Source: Butyrivibrio sp. AE3009 (lineage in GTDB: Bacteria; Bacillota; Clostridia; Lachnospirales; Lachnospiraceae). From it: a DNA stretch of 64,000 nucleotides. The notes beneath the pieces were generated by a model. That model was not told the origin of the DNA, did not search any database, and saw nothing but the letters and a program-made list of their open reading frames with translations. The DNA is taken from positions 1 through 64,000 of the forward strand of contig NZ_ATVS01000001.1 of assembly GCF_000420845.1 (NCBI RefSeq), given 5' to 3'. Made by a program: the position numbers and the translations under genes. Below are positions 46,882-56,440 of the stretch, piece after piece (the first letter of the stretch is position 1; each line of letters begins with the position of its first letter).

Positions 46882-47973
46882 TCAGGTGTTAAATATCTTC
46901 TTAAAACGCCTGATGACTTTTTTGACATCCTTGTTAAAGTAGCATACAAGCACGCAGTACAAAACAACGAACAATGTGATATGCCCCTTAACATGGGCTC
47001 TTACCTTAACCACCTTGCGCTCAAAATCCGGTTCCAGGACTACTCTGTCAAGCGTTATGGGATATAATACTCCATAGGCTCCCATAAGCTCGGCTGTAGT
47101 GGCAGGATCCCCCAGCCCAAGTAAAATCTCCGCCTTATATTTATCCGGCAGGATCATCTTCAAAAGTCTGACTAATTTCCCCTTAACCAACTTATAAGCA
47201 CGCTTGAAAATATCGCTTTCCAGGGTAGTTTTAATCATTTTTATCTTACCACAAACTCTAGATATTGTATATTGTATTTTTTCGAACACATTTTGTGGCG
47301 TTTTTAGAATATTTTCTATCTTGTCAAAAATATCCTGAATAATCTCTATAAGAGCTCTGTCCTTACCTTCATCTTCATCCGAAAACTCATCTGAATACTC
47401 ATTCGAGTTTTCATCCGGCTGCGAATCTGTTCCTGTATCCGAATCGGCAGGTTCCGGCTCGTCATTATCCTGAGATCCCGTCTCTTCCTGCTGTGTATTG
47501 TCCGCATCTTCAGCGCTAACCGCAGCATCATTATCAGTCCCGTCTCCGGCGCCGTCCGTATCATCGTTGCTGCTTTCAAGCTCCTGCATATCGCTCATCT
47601 CGATCACGCCGTCATCGGTACTTTCATCGATCTTATCGGATTCCATGGTTTCACTATTATTATCGGCTTTTTCTTCCTTCTTCTTATCCTTTTTGGGAAA
47701 AACCTTAATTCCGAATACCTTTACAAAAAACTGCTTATCCTCAGGAAAATCAATTCCACTGCTAACAATATGAAGCAGCCAGGTAAACCTTGCGGAAAAA
47801 TCAATTTTGCCCACATCAAAGCCCTTATCAAATTCTGTCTCAGGTATGTAAAGATCCGCCTTGTATCTCACCGGCACAAATAAAACCAACAGGATAAGAA
47901 CAAGCAATACAGCAAGTATCACCAAAAGCACGATCCCTATGACCTTTAAAACTCCCAAAACTCCCGCCAACAT
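46882..47973 (-). CDS. DUF2953 membrane protein (YtfI-like)
   Basis: 363 residues. An N-terminal membrane helix (VIGIVLLVILAVLLVLILLVLF) is followed by the PVRYKADLY start of DUF2953, a very acidic low-complexity insert (about 115-205, Asp/Glu/Ser/Thr), and a C-terminal part with a second hydrophobic stretch (TLFVVLYCVLVCYF). The acidic insert makes it longer than typical members of about 200-250 residues. It is paired with gerW 26 bases downstream. Confidence 0.8.
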   Translation of the reverse strand: MLAGVLGVLKVIGIVLLVILAVLLVLILLVLFVPVRYKADLYIPETEFDKGFDVGKIDFSARFTWLLHIVSSGIDFPEDKQFFVKVFGIKVFPKKDKKKEEKADNNSETMESDKIDESTDDGVIEMSDMQELESSNDDTDGAGDGTDNDAAVSAEDADNTQQEETGSQDNDEPEPADSDTGTDSQPDENSNEYSDEFSDEDEGKDRALIEIIQDIFDKIENILKTPQNVFEKIQYTISRVCGKIKMIKTTLESDIFKRAYKLVKGKLVRLLKMILPDKYKAEILLGLGDPATTAELMGAYGVLYPITLDRVVLEPDFERKVVKVRAHVKGHITLFVVLYCVLVCYFNKDVKKVIRRFKKIFNT

Positions 47974-48005
47974 AATAGCTCCAACAAATTTATTCTATCA
48001 GTTAA

Positions 48006-48335
48006 TCAGCCCACCGAATCCAGATATTCCAAGAGTCTTCCGTCCTTACCGGCCAGCGAAGCCTCCTGCGAGATACGAAGAACTATATCCATAGCCTCTT
48101 CATACCCTCCCGCAATACCATAAATATAAACGGGGTGTTGCCTGAAATATGGCTGTTTCAAAAAGGCGCAGTTGATAATGTCCAGCTGATCTATACCGTT
48201 AGTGGCCCTTGTAATACAAAAAATACCAAACTGGCCGCTACCGTGCCAGAGCTTCCACTTAACTACAGTATGCTTTTTAACTGAAGCTCCCCAATACAGC
48301 TTTTTATAGAATTCACAAAAGCCCTTCTTCGACAT
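48006..48335 (-). CDS. Hypothetical protein, 109 residues
   Basis: A small, mixed alpha/beta soluble protein with a basic N-terminus (KKLYWGASVKKHTVVKWKLW), GQFGIFCITRATNGIDQLDII in the middle, and a helical acidic end. No family recognised. A GGAGAG ribosome site lies before the ATG, and it sits between the PBP and DUF2953 genes on the same strand. Confidence 0.65.
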   Translation of the reverse strand: MSKKGFCEFYKKLYWGASVKKHTVVKWKLWHGSGQFGIFCITRATNGIDQLDIINCAFLKQPYFRQHPVYIYGIAGGYEEAMDIVLRISQEASLAGKDGRLLEYLDSVG

Positions 48336-48392
48336 TATCCTCTCCGTAACAGTTTTATAGTTTATTGTACCATACTTTTATTTTCAAAAAAT

Positions 48393-49886
48393 TTAGTCCA
48401 CTCCGAAATATGCATCGAATATTCTCTTGGCAATAGGCACTGCATAACTTCCGCCGCTTCCCGCATTCTCCACAATTATGGTGACACAGATCTCGGGATC
48501 CTCTGCCGGAGCAAAGCCCGTGAACCAGGCGTGTGAATCGGAGGTCGAAGTATTAAACTCTGCAGAGCCGGTCTTACCTGCCGCGGTGTAAGACTGTCCT
48601 TTTAACTTGGTTCCGGTACCGCTTTCCACAACCTGAATCATCATCTGTGTCAGAGTTTCAGCCTCTTCCTCAGTCATGAGTTTCTTATACTTCTCTGGCG
48701 AATAGCTCTTAACAGTCTTGCCGTCGGCAGCCTTAATCTCCGTCACCAAATAGGGCTTCATCAGAACACCGTCATTGGCTATAGCACTTGTAATAAGGTT
48801 CATGTGAATAGGCGAAACTCCTGTTGTTCCCTGACCTATAGACAACTGCATAACGGAAGCCGAAGTTGTGTCCTTGTCATATATCGCCGTGCTTGTTGAA
48901 TGTGACAAACTGACCGGTATATCCTGGTTGAACATCAGATCATCAAGGGTCTTGTTAAACGTACTCCTACTGATATTAAGCCCCATATTTGCATAGGAGG
49001 AATTACAGGACTTGGCAAAAGAGGTGTAAAAATCTACACTTCCATGGCTCTCACCGTGAAAACAGGAAATTGACTCATCTTCATGAGTAAACCTTCCGTT
49101 GCAGGAATACCTGTAGCTGTCTATCTCGTCAGGATGGTCTCTTAAGTAGGCAAGAGATGTCACAATCTTAAAGGTAGATCCCGGGGGGTATAGCCCCTGG
49201 GTTGCCCTGTTGACCAGCATTGCATTACCTGAAGTGTCGTTAATAAGCCTCTCCCACTCTTCCTGAATCTTGTTTGGGTCAAAATCAGGCTTGGAAACCA
49301 TGGCCAGTATCTGTCCTGTCTTGGGGTCAGACACCACAATAGCTCCCTTCCTTGCGGCAAGTGCATTAAAAGCAACCTCCTGAAGCTTAACGTCCAGTGA
49401 AGTAATAACATTGTCACCCGGATATTTTTTGCCCTCAAGATCGTATTCCACCTTCTCTGAGAGATCTGCGCTGGTATTTATAAGATAATAGTTGGTCAGA
49501 GCTTCAAGTCCGGACTTACCGTTGGAGGCATAGCCCACAACATGGGCAAATTCTTCGTTGTAGGGATATACTCTTTTGTCCTTGCCGTCCTCTCCCGCTT
49601 CCGAATAGGCCAGCAGATCTCCGTCCCTGGAAACAATACTGCCCCTGGTGTTCTGATTAGCCAGGATCTGCTGTCTTGTATTGTAATTGTTGTTAAGAAG
49701 AACCTGCTTGTTTCTGTAGGAATAATTGCAGATGTAAATAAGCATGGTGCCAAATAGCAGTCCATAAAAAGCAGTAAGCACGATAATAGGATAAGACCTG
49801 ATCTTTTTGGTCTTTTTCTTACCGGCTTTTTTGCCCGCACTCTCTTTAGCTGTACCCACTTCTTCTTTTATCATATCTTCATTCAT
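48393..49886 (-). CDS. Class B penicillin-binding protein (transpeptidase)
   Basis: 497 residues. A basic cytoplasmic tail with KKAGKKKTKK is followed by one membrane helix (about 35-55), a short PBP dimer region (NTRGSIVSRDGDLLAYS), and the transpeptidase domain with active-site Ser in PPGSTFKI, second motif SCN, and third motif KTGSAE. The size and the adjacent FtsW/RodA gene fit the PbpA/PBP2-type D,D-transpeptidases that work with a SEDS glycosyltransferase. Confidence 0.92.
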   Translation of the reverse strand: MNEDMIKEEVGTAKESAGKKAGKKKTKKIRSYPIIVLTAFYGLLFGTMLIYICNYSYRNKQVLLNNNYNTRQQILANQNTRGSIVSRDGDLLAYSEAGEDGKDKRVYPYNEEFAHVVGYASNGKSGLEALTNYYLINTSADLSEKVEYDLEGKKYPGDNVITSLDVKLQEVAFNALAARKGAIVVSDPKTGQILAMVSKPDFDPNKIQEEWERLINDTSGNAMLVNRATQGLYPPGSTFKIVTSLAYLRDHPDEIDSYRYSCNGRFTHEDESISCFHGESHGSVDFYTSFAKSCNSSYANMGLNISRSTFNKTLDDLMFNQDIPVSLSHSTSTAIYDKDTTSASVMQLSIGQGTTGVSPIHMNLITSAIANDGVLMKPYLVTEIKAADGKTVKSYSPEKYKKLMTEEEAETLTQMMIQVVESGTGTKLKGQSYTAAGKTGSAEFNTSTSDSHAWFTGFAPAEDPEICVTIIVENAGSGGSYAVPIAKRIFDAYFGVD

Positions 49887-49910
49887 AAAATGATTGTCTT
49901 CTCCCGAAAT

Positions 49911-51284
49911 TTATGTATCAGCCTTGTCTTCGGTCCTTTTCCTGGCAGCTTTTCTTCTCTGCATTTTCTCAATGGCCACATAGCGCTCATCGGTTCTGAT
50001 CATGCAGATTCCTTCCACTATCATCATCATTATGATGGTAACAAAAACCGAAGTTCCACCATAGCTGACAAGCGGAAGCGTAACTCCCGTAAGGGGAATA
50101 AACTTACAGCCGCCGCCAATAGTCAGGAAGGTCTGAAAAATGTATGCTACACCGATGCCGCACACCACCAGCCTGTAATATTTGTCTCTAAGAAAATACC
50201 CTTCCTGCATTATAGCCACAAAGGAACTGACGCAGATAAGCGCCATAAGAACCGCAAAAATAATTCCCATCTCCTCCGCTATTGCTGAGAAAATAAAATC
50301 CTGCTCCACAAAAGGGATCGACTGAGGTGCGCCGCCATATAGTCCAAGTCCGAACCAGCTACCGCAGCTGATTCCAAAGAGCGACTGAGACAGCTGATAT
50401 CCCGTTTTTTCAATATCCGCAAAGGGATCGATCCACGCCTGCACACGAACCTGAATATGTGAAAAGAGCTTGTAAGCGAAGGCGCTTGCCAGAGCTCCAA
50501 AGCCCAGTCCAATAGCAAGATATCCGATATTCTCCGTAGCAATATAGATCATTGCCAGATAGATAACAAAAAAGATAAGCGCACTTCCAAGGTCCTTGGA
50601 GAGCACCAGGATAATTACATGGGCAGCTGCGATTATTGAGTTAATGAAAAGCAGCCATATGTTATCGCTCTCATACAGCGCTCCCGCCATAAAAAACAGA
50701 AATACGATCTTGACCACTTCCGATGGCTGGAAGGTTATGCCTCCGAGCGTATACGTTATCTTAGATCCGTTGGTAACAGCTCCCAGAAGAAGCACAACAC
50801 CTATAGCAACAATACCAATGGCCGCAAATACATAAGTGAATTTTTTTACAAAATTAAATCTGAATACAGCCTCAGGCACAAAGAAGCCGATAATAAAGGA
50901 CGCTGTTATGATAAAAAACTGCTTCACCGCCTTATCATAAGACAGTCTCGTAAGTATTATCATTCCTATCATCAAGAGCATACAGGAATTGTTGATAATA
51001 AGCCGGTTAGCTTCCGGATATATCACGTAGAACAGCATCAGCACCGAAGCAAATACTATTATCTGAAAGGCAAAAAAGAACAGATACCTGGCCTTGCCGG
51101 TTCTTGCGATTATCTGAACGAAACAGGCCAGCTGCACCGCAAACATAAATATTATCTGTCTGATATATATACCTTTTCTCTTTTTCTCCGTTCTGAACCT
51201 GAAGGCCATAAAAGCTTCCAGTGTATACAGAAAAAGGAATAAGGCAATAACATATTTGGATATCTCAGTTACATATAACTTCAT
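49911..51284 (-). CDS. FtsW/RodA/SpoVE-family SEDS protein
   Basis: 457 residues with about twelve membrane helices. Family segments include GGITFQPSEVVKIVFLFF, LSKDLGSALIFFVIYL, GYQLSQSLFGISCGSWFGLG, and FIPLTGVTLPLVSYGGTSVF. SEDS proteins polymerise glycan strands from lipid II together with a class B PBP, here encoded 24 bases downstream. It starts six bases after the U32 stop. Whether it serves elongation or division cannot be told. Confidence 0.93.
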   Translation of the reverse strand: MKLYVTEISKYVIALFLFLYTLEAFMAFRFRTEKKRKGIYIRQIIFMFAVQLACFVQIIARTGKARYLFFFAFQIIVFASVLMLFYVIYPEANRLIINNSCMLLMIGMIILTRLSYDKAVKQFFIITASFIIGFFVPEAVFRFNFVKKFTYVFAAIGIVAIGVVLLLGAVTNGSKITYTLGGITFQPSEVVKIVFLFFMAGALYESDNIWLLFINSIIAAAHVIILVLSKDLGSALIFFVIYLAMIYIATENIGYLAIGLGFGALASAFAYKLFSHIQVRVQAWIDPFADIEKTGYQLSQSLFGISCGSWFGLGLYGGAPQSIPFVEQDFIFSAIAEEMGIIFAVLMALICVSSFVAIMQEGYFLRDKYYRLVVCGIGVAYIFQTFLTIGGGCKFIPLTGVTLPLVSYGGTSVFVTIIMMMIVEGICMIRTDERYVAIEKMQRRKAARKRTEDKADT

Positions 51285-51290
51285 TTAGAA

Positions 51291-53597
51291 TTACTCTACT
51301 CCCCGTTTATAGTGTCCTGTGGTATAGCTGATCTTATCAAAGATATCTGCCTTTGCGGGCATATCTTTTGCAAATGCTTCATACACAGCTTCTGCAGTCT
51401 CAGCATCCTCCGTTGTAAAATCTATTCTCAGACGATTAAAAATCCCCAATTCCACAATATTCTCATACTTCTTGTGAAGCGCCGTCGGATGCGCATTCCA
51501 GATAACATTATAGCAATTGCGGCAGTTGGTGGTGATCACAAGCTCGTTATCCATTCTGTCGGTGATACCAATAGTCTCGGAATGGTGTTTGTGAAGCCTT
51601 CCGGAGCAATTATCCATGGTCTTCCTGACACACCCTGCACTGACCATCATGGGTACTTTGCCGTAAACGCAGTAAGAAACCGGAATCCTGGTGTTTTTCC
51701 TTATTTCCTTAACCAGCTCTTTGGTCTCATGAATGGTAAGTTCAAGAGGAATCGATATCTCCGAAACATTGAAACCACCTTGGAAACCGCTGTTACACTC
51801 AAGAAGGAGCTTAACCGCCTCAGCATTCCAGTTGTACATTCCATAGTCAAGAATCACTTTGCCGGTAAAACCTCTCTGTTTGAAAAATCCCAGCTGTTCG
51901 AGATTCCTTATCAAAACTCCGTCAAAGCCATATTTCACAAAACTATCGGCAACAAGATCCAGATCCTGCGTGGCATCCAGTTCTTCATGCCTTGTAACAA
52001 AAGGAAGTGCGAGGATTACTTCAGTTTCAGCCACTGCCTCCTTTATCTTCCTGATAATATCGCCGGTTTCATCCATTGAAGAAAAGAATATGTTGCTATC
52101 TACATATATTCTTCCGGGAACCTTATAATCCGCTTTATCATAGATTTTGGCGATAGTCTTAAGCTGCTTCGCATTTGTAACAAGTACATCGAGAATCCCC
52201 GGCTGTACTTCAGTATCAGCATAGATATCCTCAATTCTATCCCCGGTCTTAATGCCGGATTCTACTGCGGATGTTACACTTGAACTTGCCATGCCTTCTA
52301 TAGCGGCCTGCATTTTCTCACACAGCTCTCTTCTAAGTTCATTAAGCTCACTTACAGGTACAAAAATCCCGGTTCTGCTTCCGCCGTCATCAATATTAAC
52401 ATTGATATTCTCTGCTTCAAAAGGAGTATTTCCAAGTCTTGAGAGCTGTTTGAGCACACTGTCCTTATCCATGGGGCGCTTGGAAGCTGCTTCGACTTTT
52501 TTGCCACGTACAGTCTCATGCAGGATTTGGTCACCAACATAAGCGGACATAGAGATAACAGCTTCCTCTGCAAGAGTAAGCTGACAATTGATCTCACATT
52601 TAATCTTAAGCTCATGATCCAAAAATCTGTCTTTGACCTCTGCCAGAACCTTGTCAGAGGTTCCGTTATAGGCAGGAGAATCTATAGTCACCATATCTTT
52701 GCCGTTATGCTTGTGGTAATAGCCCTGGCTTATTCCGGTTCTGAGATAAAGAGACTTAAGAATATCCATGTCTTCCCTGGAAATATCATGTTTTTTGTCC
52801 GGTTCCCTGTAATAAAGATCTATATATTTCCTGTAAAGGGAAGTTACTCCTGCAGAATACTCAGGCTTTTTCATTCTTCCTTCAATCTTGAAGGAATCTA
52901 TACCTGCCTCTATAAGCTCAGGAATCATGTCAACGGTACACATATCCTTAAGACTTAAGGGATACTGCTCCTTGCCGGATCTGTCACCTGATAACCGGTA
53001 AGGGAGTCTGCAAGGCTGGGCACATCTTCCGCGATTACCACTCCTTCCGCCTACCATACTGCTGAATAGGCACACTCCTGAATAGCAATAGCACATAGCA
53101 CCGTGGATAAAAGCCTCAACTTCAATATCCGCTTCGGTCCTGATCCGTTTCATCTCCTCAAGACTCAGTTCCCTCGCCGGAACGACTCTGCAGCAGCCAA
53201 GTTCCTTAAGGAGTTTGGCTCCATACACACCGGTAACTGTCTGCTGCGTGCTGGCATGAAGCTCAATACCGGGAAATTCCTGTCGTATGAACCTCATAAC
53301 ACCGTAGTCCTGAACAATGACACCGTCCAGCTTCTTCTCTGCGAAAGGGAGCATAAAATCATACAGTTCACCGAACTCCCTCTCTTTAACCAGGGTGTTA
53401 ACGGTCATATAGATTTTTTTACCATTGATATGGGCATAACCAATGGCATCCAGAACCTGGTCCCTGTCAAAATTGTCTGCATAGGCCCTTGCTCCGAACT
53501 TGCTTCCGCCAAGATATACCGCATCCGCACCTGCGTTAAATGCCCCTACCATGGTCTCATAATTACCGGCAGGAGATAATAATTCCACTCTCTTCAT
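51291..53597 (-). CDS. U32-family protein (RlhA-like)
   Basis: 768 residues. The U32 core is at the N-terminus: LLSPAGNYETMVGAFNAGADAVYLGG, VNTLVKEREF, ELHASTQQTVT, and EAFIHGAMCYCYSGVCLFSS with the cysteine cluster RCAQPCR. A second half with a DUF3656-like region and a further CRNCYNVIWNAHP cysteine motif follows. RlhA of this family hydroxylates C2501 of 23S rRNA; other members modify tRNA or ubiquinone. The Cys cluster suggests an iron-sulfur protein. The exact substrate is inferred. Confidence 0.88.
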   Translation of the reverse strand: MKRVELLSPAGNYETMVGAFNAGADAVYLGGSKFGARAYADNFDRDQVLDAIGYAHINGKKIYMTVNTLVKEREFGELYDFMLPFAEKKLDGVIVQDYGVMRFIRQEFPGIELHASTQQTVTGVYGAKLLKELGCCRVVPARELSLEEMKRIRTEADIEVEAFIHGAMCYCYSGVCLFSSMVGGRSGNRGRCAQPCRLPYRLSGDRSGKEQYPLSLKDMCTVDMIPELIEAGIDSFKIEGRMKKPEYSAGVTSLYRKYIDLYYREPDKKHDISREDMDILKSLYLRTGISQGYYHKHNGKDMVTIDSPAYNGTSDKVLAEVKDRFLDHELKIKCEINCQLTLAEEAVISMSAYVGDQILHETVRGKKVEAASKRPMDKDSVLKQLSRLGNTPFEAENINVNIDDGGSRTGIFVPVSELNELRRELCEKMQAAIEGMASSSVTSAVESGIKTGDRIEDIYADTEVQPGILDVLVTNAKQLKTIAKIYDKADYKVPGRIYVDSNIFFSSMDETGDIIRKIKEAVAETEVILALPFVTRHEELDATQDLDLVADSFVKYGFDGVLIRNLEQLGFFKQRGFTGKVILDYGMYNWNAEAVKLLLECNSGFQGGFNVSEISIPLELTIHETKELVKEIRKNTRIPVSYCVYGKVPMMVSAGCVRKTMDNCSGRLHKHHSETIGITDRMDNELVITTNCRNCYNVIWNAHPTALHKKYENIVELGIFNRLRIDFTTEDAETAEAVYEAFAKDMPAKADIFDKISYTTGHYKRGVE

Positions 53598-53616
53598 AAA
53601 TCACCACGTATTGCTT

Positions 53617-53646
53617 CAAAAAAAGAGGCTGAACATGCAGCCTCTT
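53617..53646 (-). terminator. Terminator after zapA
   Basis: Minus strand 9-bp stem AAGAGGCTG/CAGCCTCTT with a six-base loop, followed by TTTT, between zapA and the U32 gene. It ends the ruvA-ruvB-zapA unit. Confidence 0.88.
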
Positions 53647-53651
53647 AATAA

Positions 53652-54059
53652 TTATTTCTTAGTGCCCTTGGCCTGTGCCTCAAGCTGAATGATCTTCTTG
53701 GAGGACTCATCGAGCTTGGTCTGAAGGCTCTTGGCATTCTTTTCACTGTTCTCAAACTTCATCTGGGTTGCTATAAGTTCATGTTTGATATCATAGAGCT
53801 CCTTCTCCTTCTCGGAGAGCTGCTCTTCCATGATCTCTATCTGCTTCTTGGCCTTAAAGTAATCGTCTGCAATATTGAGCTGAAGAAGAACATTCTGAGT
53901 ATCAATGGGCTGTCTCTTAAAACCATCGATCTTGTTGTATTCTGCGATCTTGTTATTGATATAGGATGCAACCTTCTGAAGGTATTCCTCGCTCTCATAT
54001 CCGCTTAAAGTAAATACTTTGCCGCCGATGATTACTTCGGTATCTGTTTTAGAAGCCAT
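53652..54059 (-). CDS. zapA: Cell division protein ZapA
   Basis: 135 residues from the ATG at 54059, preceded by GGGGGA. The N-terminal globular part (TEVIIGGKVFTLSGYESEEYLQKVASYIN) and LLQLNIADDYFKAKKQIE are typical. The C-terminus is a coiled coil ending in a Lys-rich tail. It binds and bundles FtsZ at the division ring. The unit with ruvA and ruvB is common in Clostridia. Confidence 0.9.
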   Translation of the reverse strand: MASKTDTEVIIGGKVFTLSGYESEEYLQKVASYINNKIAEYNKIDGFKRQPIDTQNVLLQLNIADDYFKAKKQIEIMEEQLSEKEKELYDIKHELIATQMKFENSEKNAKSLQTKLDESSKKIIQLEAQAKGTKK

Positions 54060-54090
54060 AATATTCCCCCAATATAGTTTATTTATTTGA

Positions 54091-55122
54091 TTATATATCT
54101 CCCTCAACGGGCATTTCAAGTCCTAAATGCCGATAGGCATCCATAGTAACCACGCGGCCCCTGGGGGTTCTGTTTATGAAACCGTTCTTGATAAGATAGG
54201 GTTCATAGACATCCTCAATGGTACCCGAGTCCTCTCCGATGGCTGCCGCCAAAGTATCAAGTCCAACCGGTCCTCCACCGAACTTACCTATCATTGTCAT
54301 CAGAAGGTTCCTGTCAGTGTGATCAAGTCCCATCTTGTCGACATCCATAAGGTCAAGTGCCGTAACAGCAACATCTTCTGTTATTCTGCCGTCATATTTA
54401 ACCTGGGCAAAATCCCTTACTCTCTTTAAGATCCTGTTGGCAAGCCTGGGCGTTCCACGGCTTCTCTTGGCCATTTCAACTGCGCCCTGTTCATCCACTT
54501 CCACATCAAGTACCTTGGCTGACTGAAGGATGATCTCACACAGTTCATCAGTATCATAGTACTCCATTCTGTGGATCATTCCGAACCTGTCGCGAAGAGG
54601 TGCAGACAGCATACCTGCTCTTGTCGTAGCACCTATCAATGTAAATCTTGGAAGATCAAGCCTGATAGATCTGGCAGTCGGTCCCTTGCCTATCATGATA
54701 TCAATGGCAAAGTCCTCCATTGCGGGATACAGAACCTCTTCAACCTGTCTGTTCAGGCGATGTATCTCATCTACAAAAAGGACATCTCCCTCCTGAAGGT
54801 TATTGAGAATAGCCGCCATATCTCCCGGTTTCTCAATAGCCGGTCCGCTGGTTATCTTGATATTAACCCCCATCTCATTGGCAATTATACCTGCAAGAGT
54901 TGTCTTACCAAGTCCGGGCGGTCCGTAAAAAAGGAGGTGATCCAGACTGTCTCCTCTTTGCTTGGCTGCCTCGATATAGATCTTGAGACTCTCCTTGATC
55001 TTTTTCTGTCCTATATAATTTGAAAGGCTCTTGGGGCGAAGCGATCCCTCAATTCTGGAATCCTCAGCGTTTTCCTGAGTATCGACGCTACGAGCCGTTG
55101 TGTTTATCTTTCTTTTCTCCAT
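54091..55122 (-). CDS. ruvB: Holliday junction helicase subunit RuvB
   Basis: 343 residues. Walker [10 protein letters not shown] at about 67-75, Walker [12 protein letters not shown], sensor [10 protein letters not shown], and the C-terminal winged helix with [17 protein letters not shown]. It is the hexameric motor that drives branch migration with RuvA, encoded 22 bases upstream. Confidence 0.98.
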   Translation of the reverse strand: MEKRKINTTARSVDTQENAEDSRIEGSLRPKSLSNYIGQKKIKESLKIYIEAAKQRGDSLDHLLFYGPPGLGKTTLAGIIANEMGVNIKITSGPAIEKPGDMAAILNNLQEGDVLFVDEIHRLNRQVEEVLYPAMEDFAIDIMIGKGPTARSIRLDLPRFTLIGATTRAGMLSAPLRDRFGMIHRMEYYDTDELCEIILQSAKVLDVEVDEQGAVEMAKRSRGTPRLANRILKRVRDFAQVKYDGRITEDVAVTALDLMDVDKMGLDHTDRNLLMTMIGKFGGGPVGLDTLAAAIGEDSGTIEDVYEPYLIKNGFINRTPRGRVVTMDAYRHLGLEMPVEGDI

Positions 55123-55144
55123 ACATTTACCACCACATCAGTAT

Positions 55145-55762
55145 TTAGAACATCTCTTTCAGTGCAAGCTTAAGAAGCAGCTCTGTATCCTCCGCTGCCG
55201 AAGGATTGGCGGAAACTACCTTCCTCACCGCCTTCATGGCATCAGCAGAATTGTAGCCCAGAGCAACCAATGCAGCAACAGCCTCTGACTTGGAAGAATC
55301 AGTATCACCCAGAGCGTTGTCCATGGAAATTCCGGCTCCGCCAAGCATCGTATCCTCAGTAGCCTTAATCTTGTCACGAAGTTCAAGAGTAATACGCTCC
55401 GCAGTCTTCTTGCCGATTCCGGGAGCCTTGGAAAGGGACTTGCTGTCCCCTGCTATAATTGCAAATCTGAGATCATCGGGAGACATCACCGAGAGAATTG
55501 CCAGACCGCCTTTGGGTCCGATTCCGTTAACTGTGATGAGAAGTTTAAAAAGATTAAGCTCATCCTTTGACAGAAATCCGAATAAGGTAAAAGCATCTTC
55601 CTTAACATTTGTATATGTATAGAGCTTCACCGATTCTCCTATACCGGGCATTCTGTCCATAGTTGAGCCGGAGATATTTACATTGTAACCAATGCCGTTA
55701 ACATCAACTACGGCATTCCCCTCCTCAATACTCTCCAAAATTCCATTTACATAAGCAATCAA
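55145..55762 (-). CDS. ruvA: Holliday junction-binding subunit RuvA
   Basis: 205 residues starting at TTG (55762) behind GGGGAGG; the nearby ATG is followed at once by a stop in its own frame. The N-terminal OB fold (YVNGILESIEEGNAVVDVNGIGYNV), helix-hairpin-helix motifs (LITVNGIGPKGGLAILS, KAPGIGKKTAERI), and the C-terminal RuvB-binding domain (AVAALVALGYNSADAMKAVR) are all present. No ruvC is seen, as usual in Firmicutes. Confidence 0.97.
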   Translation of the reverse strand: MIAYVNGILESIEEGNAVVDVNGIGYNVNISGSTMDRMPGIGESVKLYTYTNVKEDAFTLFGFLSKDELNLFKLLITVNGIGPKGGLAILSVMSPDDLRFAIIAGDSKSLSKAPGIGKKTAERITLELRDKIKATEDTMLGGAGISMDNALGDTDSSKSEAVAALVALGYNSADAMKAVRKVVSANPSAAEDTELLLKLALKEMF

Positions 55763-55801
55763 ATCATTTTCCTCCCCTATAAAGCCTCTACTATTTTACC
55801 A

Positions 55802-55838
55802 CAAAAAGAGGAGGTGGATATAAGAAATATCCACCTCC
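55802..55838 (-). terminator. Terminator after DUF4342 gene
   Basis: Minus strand 12-bp stem GGAGGTGGATAT/ATATCCACCTCC, five-base loop, followed by TCTTTTTG. Confidence 0.9.
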
Positions 55839-55853
55839 CGGACTACTTAGAAG

Positions 55854-56243
55854 TTATACGATTTCATCGGTAGATCCATCTTTCTTGACAACCTCCAGCT
55901 TGCATCCAAGTCCGAAAGCTGCTACGCTGCCGGCGATGAGTGCCCATGGAATTGTGGCAAAACCAATGATACCACCGATAATACCAACGTTGACAGGAAC
56001 ACTAAATACGATCTGATCATCCTTGCGGATCTGAATCCTGTCAACGTTTCCTTCCTTTACTCTCTTTTTGAGCTTTTCAACAGCGGCCTTTGCTTCCTCT
56101 CCGATGTCGATTGTATCGGGACACAGAAGCTTGATTGCCTCATCAACGTTGCCGTCTGTCTTAAGGAGAGCTTCCTTGGCTGTCTTGTACTCAACGCCTG
56201 TCTGCTCCATTACCTTTTCTACTGCTTCCAATGTGATATTCAT
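55854..56243 (-). CDS. DUF4342 protein with UBA/TS-N-like domain
   Basis: 129 residues from the ATG at 56243, with AAAGGAG upstream. The N-terminus (LEAVEKVMEQTGVEYKTAKEALLKTDGNVDEAIKLL) is a UBA/TS-N three-helix fold. The C-terminal half has the DUF4342 pattern with a hydrophobic Gly-rich stretch (VGIIGGIIGFATIPWALIAG). Function is unknown. It is monocistronic, bounded by terminators on both sides. Confidence 0.8.
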   Translation of the reverse strand: MNITLEAVEKVMEQTGVEYKTAKEALLKTDGNVDEAIKLLCPDTIDIGEEAKAAVEKLKKRVKEGNVDRIQIRKDDQIVFSVPVNVGIIGGIIGFATIPWALIAGSVAAFGLGCKLEVVKKDGSTDEIV

Positions 56244-56384
56244 ACTCTTTTCTCCTTTCAATACCTTGATCTATATGATTCAGTTATCTAACTGATAATA
56301 AGATTATATGTGCACGCTATATGGATATATATACTTAGTATTGCATATTAAAGAGTCATAATTCTCATTTTAATACCAAAAAGA

Positions 56385-56420
56385 AATAAATAAGGCTACC
56401 TGCCGCCCGGCAGATAGCCT
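56385..56420 (-). terminator. Terminator after ilvE
   Basis: Minus strand stem AGGCTATCTGCC/GGCAGGTAGCCT with loop GGGC and one wobble pair, followed by TATTTATTTC. The rest of the gap 56244-56384 is AT-rich and presumably holds the DUF4342 promoter, which I cannot place exactly. Confidence 0.85.
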
Positions 56421-56440
56421 CTAAATACAATGTAAACTTA